From contig VWZP01005257.1 in the NCBI GenBank assembly GCA_013396995.1, positions 248,001 to 312,000 on the forward strand: a stretch of DNA of 64,000 bases. Direction: 5' to 3'. The notes under the pieces are model-generated. The model saw only the letters and a program-made list of their open reading frames with translations, was not told the origin of the DNA and did no database searches. Each line of letters starts with the position of its first letter. Positions within the stretch are counted from its first letter, which is position 1. Origin of the DNA: Dicaeum eximium. Its lineage: Eukaryota; Chordata; Aves; Passeriformes; Dicaeidae. Shown piece after piece: positions 11,961 to 25,269 of this stretch. The translations under genes were made by a program, and so were the position numbers.

Positions 11961-14531
11961 GAACTTGAGACCAGATGTTAGACATGTTCATAGCTACTCC
12001 TGTCTTGGAAGGCCTGAACAGGTTGTAATGACATTTGTATTTAAGTCAGTTCAGGTTATGTTTAATTCTCACTGGTGTTCAATTTGATAGACATGTTTTG
12101 ATTTATGCCTAATAAATGGTGATCACACTGAGTGCATCTAAAGTTATGAATTCAGTCAAAAGTGTATGATAAAGGCAATTAGTGCTTTCTGATACGAGAG
12201 ACTAGTCTTTAGCATGGTGGCTTGGAAATAATGAGCTCCATTTACCTTAAATATGGGGAAATTCAAGCCAGCTTAGGTCAGGAGTGTCTTGCATTATTGC
12301 TTGGAGTGTTGGAATTACCTTTCTCTGTGTGACACTTTAGATAGTAGCACAAAATATTTGGAGCTGCAAGACCAAGAAATGGCACAACATCAAGCCTGCT
12401 TGTAGCTGTTGTGGGAGGAGGGATGCCTTGATTCTAACTGCTTTCAAGCTCTGCATTCATTTGGCATTAAACAATCGTTGGATAATATCCTGGGAAGCTT
12501 ACCATCAAACTTTCTGGCTTGAAAGGTAATCCAAAAAACTTTCATCAGCCCTTTGCCCACCTGCAGAAGTGGTGGAGACTGACTGTAGACTGGAGGGTTT
12601 GTATGATGACAAGGAAAGCTTTTAAAGTAAGGTGGGAATAAAAAACCCTGTTCTTATTGCTTGAGAGACCAATTAGTCTGGCTAAGCAGATATAAATGAC
12701 CTGGCACAGGCAGTGATGAATTCTTAAGTAATCACAGATAGGCTTGAGTGTTTTAACCTAGAGAGATTTTTCTTTCTCCCCAACTTAAATCTTTGCAGAT
12801 TATACCATGGAAGGAAATTAATCACCTAAATAATATTAGAATGCATTTTTCAAGACGTTCTTAGTTTTACAGTAGGACAACCATCAGTATGGGAATAGTT
12901 AAGTTGTCCTGTATATATGTAGCTGTACAAAACACCTGTAGTGCTTTGTTAATGTGTGAGCTCTCTTGTAGTGAGGGCCCTGTACTGCAGGTTTCAACCC
13001 ACAGCCGAGCCACAAGATCCACCCTAGAGGGGCCAGTAAGTGAAAGCAGTCCATTGGGTGGGATGAAGTTTTAGAAAATGCCTCTGAGTAGTAAGCTGTT
13101 CCAGTTAACCAAGTATCTCTAGAGCTTGGTACTGAAGTTACTGTCATTACCATCACTCCTTCCATTTTACTGGGTATTTTTTCTTTTGAAGTTAATGCTG
13201 TAACTAGTAAATACCTGTGTTTATGAGCAGACAGTATATCTGAACTAGAAGTTTGGAAGTCTTTGTAGGGCGTTCCAGTAGCCAGATGATATCAAGGCGA
13301 AAGTGGTAAAAGCCTGTAACATTGTATTTACTTTTCTTCACCAGGCTACTGTAAGTACTGGCTAAGAGAGGTGGTTCTGCTTTAGAAATACTGTACAAGC
13401 TTCTTCTCAGCCTAATCCTTATGTCTATGTTTGATGTAAAGCACTGTTTTCAGATGCAAAATGTGATTAACTTGTGGGAGTTCTGAATGTGCCATTCACC
13501 CCCAGTGAATTCTTTCCATCTGTCTTTCTGTTTTGTTAAGAAATATCAGTTTCTCAATTCTTGTTGATCTAATTCTTTTTTTTTTTTTTTTGTTTCAAAA
13601 GCTAAGTGTACTAGGTCTAGCAGGAATTGAGTTAAGACCAGTACAGTAAACTGATGTAATTTAGTGATTTTTTTTAAACAAAATTAAATGTAATTTCAAA
13701 AGCAGCTTCTTAGACTTGCAGTACTTGTTTCCAGCATGGAAAAATGGTAATCTTGAGCTTTTCTGGTCTTCATTCTTCCATCCAGTCTTAATATGGCACT
13801 AAGATGCAAAATATCAGAAAACATGTTACTTGTGACTTGTTAATATAATTGAAAGGAATGCTCGGCTGAGTCCTGCTTTCTGTAACCTTGTAATGCGATA
13901 TTCCTCAGAGTTAGAGTGTATCACTGCTTTCCTAGGCCTCTTGCCTCTGTGGCTTTTTTTTCTTGTTATCAGGTTTCTTGTAACTTTACAATGTGTGCTA
14001 GCGGCAGCTTTTTTGTAGTATGGTTATGAAGATTACAACTCTGTGTGTGGGCATTCTCTCTTCTCTTCCTCCCCAAGTTTTAGCTGCTGAATAAAGGGCC
14101 ACTGGTTATCAAAGTGACACAGCTTTATTTCTGGATCTAATAAATTTTAAAATTATGAAATGTCAGATTGTGTAGAAGATTTTTTTATTATTATTATTCA
14201 TTTATTTGTGCCTCACTAGGGCATTTCCTAGTAACGAGCTGTTCCTAAAGCAAGTATTTATCCATTATAATAATGTGAAAAGTGGGTTGATTATTAAAAA
14301 AGAAAAAAAGTAAGTGTCCCTGTTAGTACATCTTGTTTTTTTACCAGTTTCACATAAACAAGAACACTATATATGTAGGTTCTAAAGCAAATGCTTTTTT
14401 CTTCTCCTTTTTTTTCTTTTTTCCTCAGTAGGCATTTTGTCAGCCGTGCCAGTCTGGTTTGTTACAAAGTTAAAAGATTCAGGTTGGTTAGCTCCAGGGT
14501 AGTGATCTATCTTCTTCTGAGGTTCAGCCGC
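11961..14531. other. Intronic or flanking DNA upstream of first coding exon
   Basis: Nothing recognised apart from T16 at 13576 and a short (TTA)n stretch at 14185-14199. Confidence 0.6.
13576..13591. repeat. Poly-T run (16 bases)
   Basis: An uninterrupted T16 tract followed by gtttcaaaag. No associated element recognised. Confidence 0.9.
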
Positions 14532-14563
14532 TAGAGGGGGTGTAAACCACCCCCTCTATATAA
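14532..14563 (+). promoter_or_regulatory. Perfect 11-bp hairpin abutting a TATA-like box upstream of first coding exon
   Basis: TAGAGGGGGTG (14532-14542), a 5-base spacer TAAAC, then its exact reverse complement CACCCCCTCTA (14548-14558) form a perfect inverted repeat. TATATAA (14557-14563) overlaps its right end. A transcript started about 30 bases downstream could run directly into the exon at 14762. No ATG occurs between 14564 and 14788, so the FNDC3A start would be the first ATG of such an unspliced leader. A promoter role is inference, and the hairpin itself is certain. Confidence 0.35.
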
Positions 14564-14761
14564 CTAAGGCTTGCACTAGCTGACAAAAACTCCTCGTCAG
14601 GCTTGTGTGATTGCTGGTTGTTGTGGAAACACTTTCTTAAGGTGTCTAGTTTCATAATCTTCTTTTGTTGTTATTGTTATCTCGAAAGTGAGGCAGGTTT
14701 TAAGGATAATTATTCAGAAATATTTATATAGTTTAACCATCTAAATAACTTTTCTTTGCAG

Positions 14762-14890
14762 GTGATCTTGTGAATTAGTGTACCATCAATGATGGCAGAA
14801 CATCCACCGTTACTGGATACCACTTCAATTATAAGTAGTGAAATCCCTCTTCTGACTTCCCCGATTGTTAGTGGGGATGGAGCACAACAG
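14762..14890 (+). CDS. FNDC3A: FNDC3A first coding exon (5' UTR tail plus N-terminus)
   Basis: The acceptor is ttctttgcag ending at 14761 and the donor is CAG|gtaagg at 14891. Coding starts at ATG 14789 or, more likely, the adjacent ATG 14792. The second has A at -3 and G at +4, while the first has T at -3 and A at +4, and mammalian FNDC3A begins MAEHPPLLDTT. An in-frame TGA at 14771-14773 rules out a more upstream start. The translation from 14792 is MAEHPPLLDTTSIISSEIPL and so on, ending ...SGDGAQQ in phase 0 (33 codons). FNDC3A is a tail-anchored membrane protein with a proline-rich N-terminus and about nine fibronectin type III domains. Mouse work links it to spermatid-Sertoli adhesion. 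The 27 bases before the ATG are 5' UTR, so at least one noncoding exon or a local promoter must lie upstream. Confidence 0.95.
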
Positions 14891-15384
14891 GTAAGGAAAC
14901 TTCAGTATATATATATTTTTTTCCTTCCAACACATCACTGACATGTTGACATAGTAAAAGATAGTAATCCTTCCTCTGGAATATATTTGTGCAGCTTTAG
15001 GCATAAGTGTGTGTTAGAGATTGAGGTGAAGGCAGAACTGGTGCAGAGATGAGATTTGTAAGAAGTATGAAGCAGAAAACCTGTGTTGTGGAAGAACTTC
15101 ATCATGGAAGAATGGGACCAAACAGCTGCCAAGTTGTCAAGCTATGATTGTGTCTTAGTTTGGAAGTTACTTATTTCTATTACTGCATGATTTTATTACG
15201 GTGAATAAACCTTTCCCTATGGTAGAACATAGTAGCTGAGGCACAACAAGTGCTAATAATATGATCTCCAGACTGATACTTGCTTACAGCTGAGTAGCTT
15301 GAATGGTGGGACTTGCTTTTGTATGTTAGTGTCTGTCTGGACACTTCTTGAATGTGTATTTCTTGATGGCAGTGCAACCATCTA

Positions 15385-15995
15385 GTGTGTCAGCTGCTCC
15401 ACTCAGATTTGTGTCACTTGTTCATGATGTGCTTTGTCCCATCATCCAGATCTTTAAAGAAGATTGTAGTCCTTGTCTGCCCCAGTGTCAGCCACCACAG
15501 TAGGTGACCAGTGGATGGCTGCCTGCTAGACTTTGCACTGCAATTACAACATTTCAAGACTGGCACTTGGTCCAGTTTTCAGTCTACCTTAGTGCCTATG
15601 TTCTGTCTGTGCTTCATCAGTTTCTGTGTTATTCAAAAGTGTTAAAAGCCTTGCTGAAGTCATGATAAACATTAGCTATGCTCTCCCTTCATTCACCAAG
15701 CTAGTAATTTCACACTAGAAGGCCATCCAGGTTTGTCTGGTATGATTTACCCTTTGTGAATCCATAGTGACTACCCCAGATCACCTTTTTGTCTTTAAAG
15801 CATTTGGAAACAGCTTCTAGAAAGCTTTGTCCACTCATCTTCCCAGAGCTAAAGGTGATCTTGACCAGCTTCTAGCTCCCTGGGTCCTCCTCCTTGCCCT
15901 TTTTTGAAGATTGCACTGACATTTGCTTTCATCTAGTCCTTGGGAACTTGCTCTGTTCACCATGACCTTTCAAATATAGTTGAGACTGAGTTACT
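15385..15995 (-). mobile_element. Old CR1 LINE fragment, antisense (ORF2 region)
   Basis: Segments such as cccatcatccagatcttta, aaaagccttgctgaagtcat, tttgtgaatccatagtgac, ctccctgggtcctcctcctt and tttgctttcatctagtcctt match the well-known antisense reading of the CR1 reverse transcriptase region. Many substitutions and small deletions are present. No tail octamers are seen, so this is an internal fragment. It starts about 500 bases after the donor of the first coding exon. Confidence 0.8.
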
Positions 15996-18900
15996 TGTTC
16001 TTCCCTCCAAAAAAATAAGACTGTCAGGCTGTTCTGTCAAGCTTACACTGTAATCATGCAAGATTTTGAATCATATCTGAGTTTAAATGTTCTTTTGGAT
16101 ATACGTTTTCTTTAAAATGTTGTCTCTTTCTCCTGCCAAGTAAGATTAAAACTGGAAAACAAGCAAAGTATTTCTTCAAAGAAATGAATCTGTGGGGGTT
16201 TGTGTTAATCTTCTAATGGAAAAAACAACAGCTATGCTATTGTTGTCCTTTTTAATTTTAAACAAAAGGCAGCTCATTATGACTACTATCTAAAGTGGGA
16301 CTGGTAGTAATCACATGTATTTTAAAAAAGAGGATTTTCATTGGGCATTGGTCATCAGTAAGGAAAGTAATTTTCTTTTCTTTCCCTATTTCATGATAAC
16401 TGGCAGTTATACACCACAGTGTTGTCTCCTGTTCCATGTTTCCCAGTGTTGAATGAAAGTTGTGACCGTCATTCTCTGTCCTTCCTTTGCATCTGATACA
16501 GGATTCACGCAGAGTCAGCAAGTGCATTTGTTCAGTGGCAGGAAACTTCAATGGAAACCATTTTTGCATCTGGTGATTTAAAAGCCATCAGTAGATAGAA
16601 AATAGTTTGTATATCTGAAATATAGGAAGTCCAGAATTGCAGGGACTATAGGCCGCAGAAAGGTCAGGCAGTTGTTTATTTATTTATGACAGTCTTAAAA
16701 TCATGTATGTTTGTTTTATATGATACTCATGAAAGGGGTAGATACTGCATTTGAAAGTATGATGTATTCAAGTACAAAACATTGCAGTGTTGAGCCTTTT
16801 TCATATTTTTAAATAATATTTTTAACTTGAATATTAGTTCATTGTATTCTTTTGTTTTCCCTTGAACTTTGAAACTATAAGAAGGAAGAAGACTTTTGCC
16901 TTTATGATGGAGTTACAAATTTTTCTGTAAGTCTTTTACTTAGCTACAGTACACACATTTTGTAGTGGCTACTTCCTTGATGTATGAAAAGTGCTTCTCC
17001 AGTTCCTTTCGTAACAGCATTGGTTTTGGATTGCATAAACTATAACTTAACCTGTAGAGCTGACAAAATTTGTGTTTCTGCAATCAAGTTTCAGAGCTGT
17101 TTTGTCCATGTAAACAAATGGATATTTTTTTTCTATATTCATAGTGTATAAGTTGGTCTGTAGCTGAACTAATTAATTTTAGTCAATCCTGACTGAAAAG
17201 GTATTGAAAAATAGTAGAAAATTCATTATTTAGGTATTTTGCTTCTGAAAACCAGTAGAAGATTCTTTATTTAACTATTTTGCTTCTATGTTGCAAATGT
17301 TGCTATTTTCTATGTTAGACTAGCTAACTGTATACTAAACTTGCAAGTTTTTGTTCAGTTGTAAAACATCTGAGGATTTTTTATATCAATTTACCCCTTC
17401 TTACATTTTACCAGAATTAACTCCCGTAATTATGGTGACTTAGATTTTTTTATACTACATAACTGAGTTACCAGATGGATATAGACCATTCCATACTTCT
17501 CTGGAACAGTTCATATCCTCAAGATAATCTATTTCAAATACTTGAAGTTCTGCTAGCAGTGTAAATGTGAAATAGCAGTACAAATATTTGAACATGTTAA
17601 GATGAAAGGTCATATGCTTCAAATAGCGGAAGTGTCTGATCAGGTTAAAGCTGTAACTTTCCACCATCTTTTAAAACAAAACAATACACAAAGTTAGAGG
17701 AATGTGTGAGTGTTCAGTCAGAAAACATGGGAACTTAAACTGTGTGGATGTTTGTATGTCACTCAGTGCTTATGGGAGACTGGCTGGTTCTCTGTCCCAC
17801 AGAATAAGGGACTACTGTTAGTTTCATAGGATAAAACCAATGAAAAGAGCCTGCTGGTTCCTCCTCCTCTTTCAAGCACAGAAGTACTGCTTGTTTTTAT
17901 ACCTTCCTATCACTGTGTTCAGCATGGGGGATAACCTACTTCTTATGTCTTGATGGTGAGTAAGGTTGTAGATGGAGAATGGAGCAGATCTATAGGAGTT
18001 GATAGAAACCAAGTGAAACTCTGAAGACATGGTATGAGAACAGAAGTGCTTGAGGGTTTTTCACATAAGGGTAGCTAGTGCAGTGATGCTTTAGTGATTA
18101 ATGCTGAGGCTGGACAGGAAGGATGTGCTTGATTATGTGATTCCTGATTTGGTGGAAGGAGAGGAAAAGAAGAGGCAAGAGTTCAAACTACTTTAACATA
18201 CTGATGTTAAATTGTTTTGGAAAGTTGCTACAGCACCCAGTGCTATTCCAAAACAAATCAGTAAATTGCTGACACAAGTATGCAGCAGCCATGGAGTTCT
18301 AGACCCTCACAGTACCTTCCCACTAAAGCTAGCAGTTGCAAACTGAGATATTCCTATATCACTTATATGTCGTTTATTACCAGAAAATATAGATAGCACT
18401 CTCAAAGTAGCCCAGTACCTGTTAATAATTTTCTTTTCTCTGGTGAATGGGACATAGTGTTTGACCTTTATTTGACTTTATTTCTTGGCAAGGTGTAGGG
18501 ATAAAGTAACACTCCTAGCTTGGGAGGTTGGATGCTTATTCTCCAAATTTTAATGAAAAGTTTAAATGTTTGGTGGGTTTTCCAAAAATCCCACTCTGTG
18601 TGTATATATGTGTAGTGTGTGTGTGTATATTGTGTGTCGGTTTAAGTAGGTACTAAACATCAAATCTACAAGTTAGTGTTCCTAAAACCAATTTCTTCTT
18701 TAAATATTTAAACCTCTGATATTAAAGTTGTTATTATTAACCTGTTATCACAGAAGGGTATCTTCAGTCAGCAGAGTAATAGATGGCTATAAAACAAATA
18801 AAACAAAAAATTTTTTGGCTTTCAGATTGTTTACATACGTGGCATTATAGCAAAATTATAATGGTGAAGATGGTGTTGGAAAATAAAAATCTAGACTAGA

Positions 18901-20762
18901 TTGCTAAATGAGTTTCCTAGGTTTTTGTTCTGGCACTTCTGCTTCTGAAAACCATATGGTACATTATCAAGTTCCAGCTTGCTTTGGTTTTGCCTTGCTG
19001 CTGAAAATCAAGCCTAGAACTGCAATATGTTTCATTATCTTTTCCTCAAGAAAAAAATAAAAATCCATGTTAAAAGTTGTTTAACAACATATAGTGTTAT
19101 AACTGTTCTCACTTTCCATCACTTTCCATATTGTTCCTTTCTTTCCATCTTTTCCTTTCTTTTATCTGTACTTTGATTTCACAGAACACAGAGCATGTGC
19201 ATGGCTGCTTCTGTCCTTTTTGCCTTTTTAGTTTTTTTTCCTGTGCTTCCCCTTTGGCTCTATCGAATTAGAAGATATGTCTAACTTCTCAGTTTGGAGG
19301 TTCATTGAAGTTTGTTTTAGTTGACAATTATTCTTCCATTCTTCAGTGACTTCATAGCACTCAAGCGCAGCAGAAGTGTGTTCAGTGGAACCGTTGGAAC
19401 TCTCAGGCATGCCGTGCTTCAGTGCCAGCTTATGGAAGCTCATTATCAAGCTGTATTTTTCCCCAGGATTGATTAGGATTTTTTGTAGCAACCATCACTG
19501 CAAAATACATAATCAAACTTAAATGAGACATTCCATATACAGAAAAATCTTCTCCATGGAAGTTTTTAACTGGTTGTTGGCTATGATTTAAAAAAGAAAA
19601 TAAAATCATAAAGGAAAGTTAAAATATGTGAGTTTTGATGACTCAGGGTTAGTAGATCCTTCCTCCATCTGACTTAATAATGTTTTTTAGTTAAGAAGGG
19701 TGAAGTTTTTTCTTAGTGAAGTGTAATTTTTTTTTTGCCTTAGAGATCAGAATTTTTTCCAATGTAGACTGTGTCCTTGATTACAGATGCATTGAAAACT
19801 TCCTTTAAATTTCCTAGAAGAAGCCATCATCCTCAACAGAAATTGAGGATTCAAAATTCTTTGATGTATAGTAATGTATGAATACTATGCTGCTTTTGTT
19901 GAGAAGAAAGCAGCACCAGATTTATTGCACAATTTATACTACCATTCAGATATGTTTATTTTAATATTTTCTGTTTGAAAATAAATGTAGAAACAAGAGT
20001 GAAGGCTGTGTAGTTCATAGGCTTTTCTGCTTCTGTTTGTTATGAAAAGCCATGGAATGAAGCATCCTCATAAAACTTTTCAGTAATCATCCTTTCTCTC
20101 TAAAATGTCTATTTTTATGTGCATGATATGAATCCTAGATTAATTTTGTTCTCTGATACAGTAGATTCCTCCCAAGATACTTGAGGCATTCAGCCCCTGT
20201 TGAATTAATCTGTGCAGAAACTGACATTTGGGAGAATTGGATGACACGTGAAAATTGAATTTCAAGTCAGTTAGTCACCGTAGGTTGCTAATACAGTCAA
20301 TGGGGAGAAATAAGCATGTCCAGAAGATGATGCCTTTCATGGTGTACGAAGGTGACTAAAGATCTATACTTTTTTTTCTCTTTTTTTTATGAGGTGAGAA
20401 GGTGCAAATTGCCTGGAGCTATAAGCATTGAGGTAGCTTGGTTTTTCTGTGCAGTCTGTTGCAAATGGGTCTGGTTGCTGGGTGTGTGTGCTCGTCTATC
20501 AATAGGGTTTGGAAGGGTATAGTTATGTCTGAACAGTGTCTGGGACTCAGGCATGTCCCCATCTCTCCCCTTCTCTGTGCTGTGGGATGCTTAATGCTGA
20601 GTAAACCATGACCTGAATGCCAGACTCCAGGACCTGCAAAGTCACCCCAAGTGCTTACCTACGTTTCCTCAAATCCACTCTTAAAATTTGTGAGAATTGC
20701 ACACTTGGCAAATATGTTATCTTGGGTACATCCCCTGCTAGCTGAAACCTGTTTTTTTCCCT
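15996..20762. other. FNDC3A intron after first coding exon, proximal part
   Basis: Holds the 45-base micro-exon candidate at 16882-16926 and the GT/TA microsatellite at 18597. No classified transposon or independent gene is visible. Confidence 0.6.
18597..18638. repeat. Imperfect (GT)n/(TA)n microsatellite
   Basis: Alternating purine-pyrimidine tract of gtgtgtatata and gtgtgtgtgtgt units with interruptions. Likely length-variable. Confidence 0.85.
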
Positions 20763-20964
20763 AGGAAGCATTTCTTTACTGAGATGGTGGTGAAATGCTG
20801 GAAGAGGCTTTCTAGAGTTGTGGCCAAAGTCCCAAATCTGTCAGTATTTTAAGAGGCATTTGGACAGTGTCCTTAACAGCAGCTTGGTCAGCCCTCAATC
20901 AGTCAGGCAGGTGGACTAGATGATCCTCATAGGTTCCTTCCAACTAAAAGTCTGTCATATTCTG
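20763..20964 (+). mobile_element. Short CR1 LINE 3' end, sense
   Basis: The stretch starts aggaagcatttctttactga and runs through gaggcatttggacagtgtcc to gtggactagatgatcctcat, aggttccttccaac. This is the 3' end of a CR1 subfamily. The terminal repeat is reduced to tctgtcatattctg. The copy is about 200 bp and severely 5'-truncated. Confidence 0.8.
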
Positions 20965-23900
20965 TTCCCTAGAGATTGAGACTTTGCTATAACCGAGTGA
21001 AGTCTGTGAGCCCTCTCCATGTTACAGAATTATACACTTTATAGAGCAGTCAGAATGACATTCTCTAGAAACAGATAGACTAGTTTGCTATAGTTTACAC
21101 ACTATAGCAAAAAATGGCAGTTGGCTTTATTTTTTCTCCCTCTGTTTTTGAAGTAGGGGATAAAATACATGGGAAAGGATTGTGGTTGCAGAGATTTCTT
21201 CCACCAAGCCTTTGGTCTGTTACTGACTAAGCCTTTCCAATCTGATCTAATTGAGATGTATCTTTTAATTTCTCCTCCAGCTCAAGTTTGTATTGTCACA
21301 GTGTTTTGATATATGGTGATGCCTGTATTTACACAAAACTGGGTATACAGGCTACTTTTTCAGGGTAAAAAAGGCTACTTTAGAAGCGATATTGAAATTC
21401 TTAACATTTGATTATTTTTTTTAATTAAATGCTCTTTTTAATAACTAGAAACACTGTTCTTCCTTTGGTGCTTGCTTTTATACTGTATTTAGGGCAAAAA
21501 GGTTTAACACATCCATCAGTCTTAACTATTATGGGCTCTTAATTCTCTGTATCAGCAAACAGGAATCTGAGCTGTCAGAAGCTATGTTGGGAAATACCAA
21601 ATTCTCTTCTAGGCCATAATACATTTGGACTTTTGCAAATAGATCAGGGAAGATGCCTTGTGAGGGGACTAGGCCCTGTGAAGTATTAGCTGAAAATTTA
21701 GGTAGCCCTTGCTACCCATTTGCTGTTCAGTGTGAGCTCTGTTTCTCATCCACTTTCCCTTAGCATTGTGAAACTGAATTCCTAGGGACTTCAAACAACA
21801 AATCATGACATGAGAATGATCTGATTGAAGTCTTACAGTTTTTATTTTTAGAGGTTGATGTGTCTAACCACTGGCCATGACCAGATGCCTCAGAAAGTTC
21901 CAGAGCTCAGTGACTGCCCCTAACACTGCTTCCTTCTAATTTCCTCTAAACATGGACTAGCTTAAAACTTTGAAGCACAAATGTTTGTCTGTTGCATTAT
22001 CCAGATTCCTTAAAACACTGCTGTTGTCCTTATGTTTATACTTTCACTGATTTAAAGATACAATAGTGGTATTATTTGAAGTAGCAAATTTTCTGTGCAC
22101 TATCTGGTAACCACAGACTGTGTGAATGCTAATGAGACAGATTGGGTTTGCTGTAAATGAAGCAAGCTTAGGCAAGCTGTGAGAACTGAGAATGCAAAAG
22201 AAGGGACAAAGAAGAAGCAAGTAGATAAAAAGTGTAATTATCTCTTAATATTAAAGAATGAGATAGACACTTGTGGAATGTACACTGATTGGCACTGTTA
22301 TATGTGGACACTAAGAGGTCTTGAACATTTATCATTGACATTCGACGCAGAATTTAACATTTATCTTTTACTGGTTCTTCTCAAAAAACTTGGGTTTTTT
22401 ACAAAACAAGGCTAGAAATCATCTTTGACACTGCTCTTCTCAGTGTCAGCTTTTTCAGCTGATCATCTTCACATGGAAAGAAGGGGGAGAAACACAAGTA
22501 CAGTAAGAATTTAAAAAACTTTTCATAAATAAATTTGTTTTATAGGAAAAAAATCACCAATTATTGTATCTTTACAGCTTGCCTTTCTACAAAAAGCAAT
22601 GAAAGTTTATTGAGATCTATAGTTTTTGAATGCCAGTGCCAATGAACAGTCTCACCATCTTTCCAATCTCCCAGTTTCTAGCTGCTTCTAGGGCTATTCT
22701 GTCATCTTAGCACAATCAGTGGTGCTGACAGTATCTTGTAGCAATGGTTAAAGATTAAATGTTTACTCATTTTATTATCTGTCAGCTGCCTTTTAGAAAA
22801 ATGATGCAGAGTTGCTTGGTCTGTCCTCTGAAAATAAAAGCCTTAGAAGAACGTCACTGAAAAGTTGACTTCTTTCACTCACTTTCCAAACATGCAGCTA
22901 CTGTCTTTGTAAGTTGAAATAGTTTGGATTGTATTTGGTTTTTTCAAAATCCCAAGCATGTAAATTGCTATTGCAACATACTGTGTAACAATTAATTCTG
23001 TATGGATTTCCTCCCTGGTCCTGAAACCCAAGATCTATTAATACCCTTTACTACCCATGTCTTTAGTCTTCTTCATGAAGAAAGTCTTCAACTCCACATC
23101 TAGAGCAGTTTCATCCTTATAGTCCATACTAGCAGAGGCTAGGGTAGAGAATTGTGTAGTCATGAGAAACCTGTAAACTGGAATTTGCTCAGATAAATAC
23201 AGTGGAAAATAGAAGGTTTAGAACTTTGGTGTTTAGGAGTGTTGCATCATGTTACCTGGACAAAGATCAAAGTCTGTAGGACACTTCTATAAATAATGGT
23301 GTGAAGCCTGTTTTTGTTTGTCATTGATACTAAAACCAGAAGATAATTTAAGAAAAAAAAGAAAATTCTAACATTTCCTTATAGATAACACAAAAATATT
23401 GTGTGCTGAGTCTGCTGTGAATTGTTGTGGTACAAAGCTTAATCTAAAATTTTCAAAACTTTATTAGTTATTAGCCAATGTACATGTGTAGAGAGGAAAC
23501 TTTTATTAAGTTTAAAAGAAGATGGGAGGCAGAAAGGTCTTTGAAAGATGATTTTAAGAAAGAAGTACTTGGAAGTAATACTTATGACCATGAAATTCAT
23601 AAGCCTTTGGCAATTTAAAACAATTTAAGGTACTGTTTTAATTTAGCTTTTATTACTGATGTCAGGTGTTCCTATTTAATAATCATATACTCTCTGTAAT
23701 GCCTATTATATAGATCTTTTGCATTTTTCCATTTAATATGTTTTTTAAGTGATAGTGGGCTTGATTATGGAAAAGAGTAGTTCATAGCCTCATTAGCCTT
23801 GTTATGATATAAGCAGCAGATTTTGAACATACAGTGAATGGAAAAACAACTTGTGCTGTGTTTGTAACTGACATCACCTTAGCTTGACCACAGATGTGAT

Positions 23901-25255
23901 TCCATCTGGCAATTTCTGTGCTACTGATGAATAAAAACACTCAATTCTTGCAGTGTTCTCTGATCCAGTAGCATGTAGGAACCTACAAATACTGTTGGAC
24001 TAACCCTACAAATGGAAAGTCTGGCATAGGTGAGGTGACAAATGCACAAATGGCAGTAAGTTGGTATGGGAGCCACAACAGTGTTCATGTCTTGAGTCTG
24101 CATCTGGTTTTCCTTGCTCACTGAACCACACTCTGTGGAACAACGTAGATGTAATGATTTTCCTTGTAACAAAAAATGGGTGGAAAAACATCTGCCTTGA
24201 AAACTAAAAGTAGGTATTTTTAATAATAAAATGATACTGGATATGAATACTGATACTTTTTGCCTAGAAAGCTTTTACTTGGTAAATAATTTCATGCTGA
24301 TCAAATGTTAGGAATATGACTTGAAGTTAAAAGAAAGTTACTTTTTTTTTAATTGTAAGTGGGCTATAGCTTTGAGTCCTTTTACATAAACATGTCTGTG
24401 TCTTTGTGCACTTAGTTATTACCTTTGAAGACATTAGATGTTATAATGTTAGGATTTTTTATACCTTAAATGTCATCCAATCTATAATCTCATGTTGTTG
24501 CATTCTGAATACCAAGACAATTTCAAAGCAGTTTTCTATATCTTGTCTGCCTATGGGTTAGGACTTAAACCAGTGGTACATAAGTGGTATTTGAAGTACT
24601 TTCTCACAAGAAGAGAGGGATGTGTGTTTTGCCCTGTCTAACTGTTTTTCTTCAGGTGAGGGTGTGCCAGTGGTCCCCTGCTGTTGTTGGGATTAAAAAC
24701 CACGGATGTGAGGTTGCCAGAAAACCATACTGGATGTTTTCAGTTTAGCTCTGAAGTGGAGACTAATAGAGGGAAACTATCTTTGTCAGCTATCTGACAT
24801 ATCTTTAATATTAATATTTAATAAAAGGTATTTCTGTCTATAGTATTATTTAGGGCAGACATATATAAATTATAAAGCAAAGTTCAGGAACATACTTCTT
24901 TCTTTTCATGTCTCTTAGTAAATGCATGGTATAAAGTAGCACAGTGTTTGAGAGAGTGCATTAGAATCCAGTTGATCATTTCTTTGCTGTTTCTTTTTAT
25001 TCTTTTACATATTTTTTCCTCCCTTCTTTCTGGCTTACTTGAGAAATGAAGTCATAAACTGTATTGCATATTATAAAGTCAGAAGTTGGTTCATTCTGTA
25101 TTAGTGTATCCTATCTGGGAATCAGCAGGCTAAATTAAAAATGCAGTTATAAAACAGCGTATATTTGGAAGCTTTGTTCTCTTAAACCCGAACCTTCTGT
25201 TGACTGACGTTAGATGATCCAGAAGCAGATGCTGCAGCAGCTATTTGTTGATTTA
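20965..25255. other. FNDC3A intron, no gene seen
   Basis: AT-rich sequence with no recognised repeat or coding signal on either strand. Confidence 0.6.
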
Positions 25256-25269
25256 GTTGCTATGGTGAC
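25256..25269 (+). promoter_or_regulatory. RFX X-box-like site in intron
   Basis: GTTGCTATGGTGAC resembles the RFX-family X-box (GTTGCY, spacer, RGYAAC): the left half matches, and the right half GGTGAC has one mismatch. It lies about 125 bases upstream of a small GC-rich patch (25383-25500) in the intron after the first coding exon. RFX factors drive cilium and spermatid genes, and FNDC3A has a known male-germline role, so a tissue-specific enhancer or promoter is plausible but unproven. Motif matches of this length also occur by chance. Confidence 0.3.

Noticed and set aside
1..14531. Noncoding first exon and main promoter of FNDC3A
   Set aside because: No CpG island or convincing promoter cluster is present in this stretch, so the main start probably lies upstream of the window.
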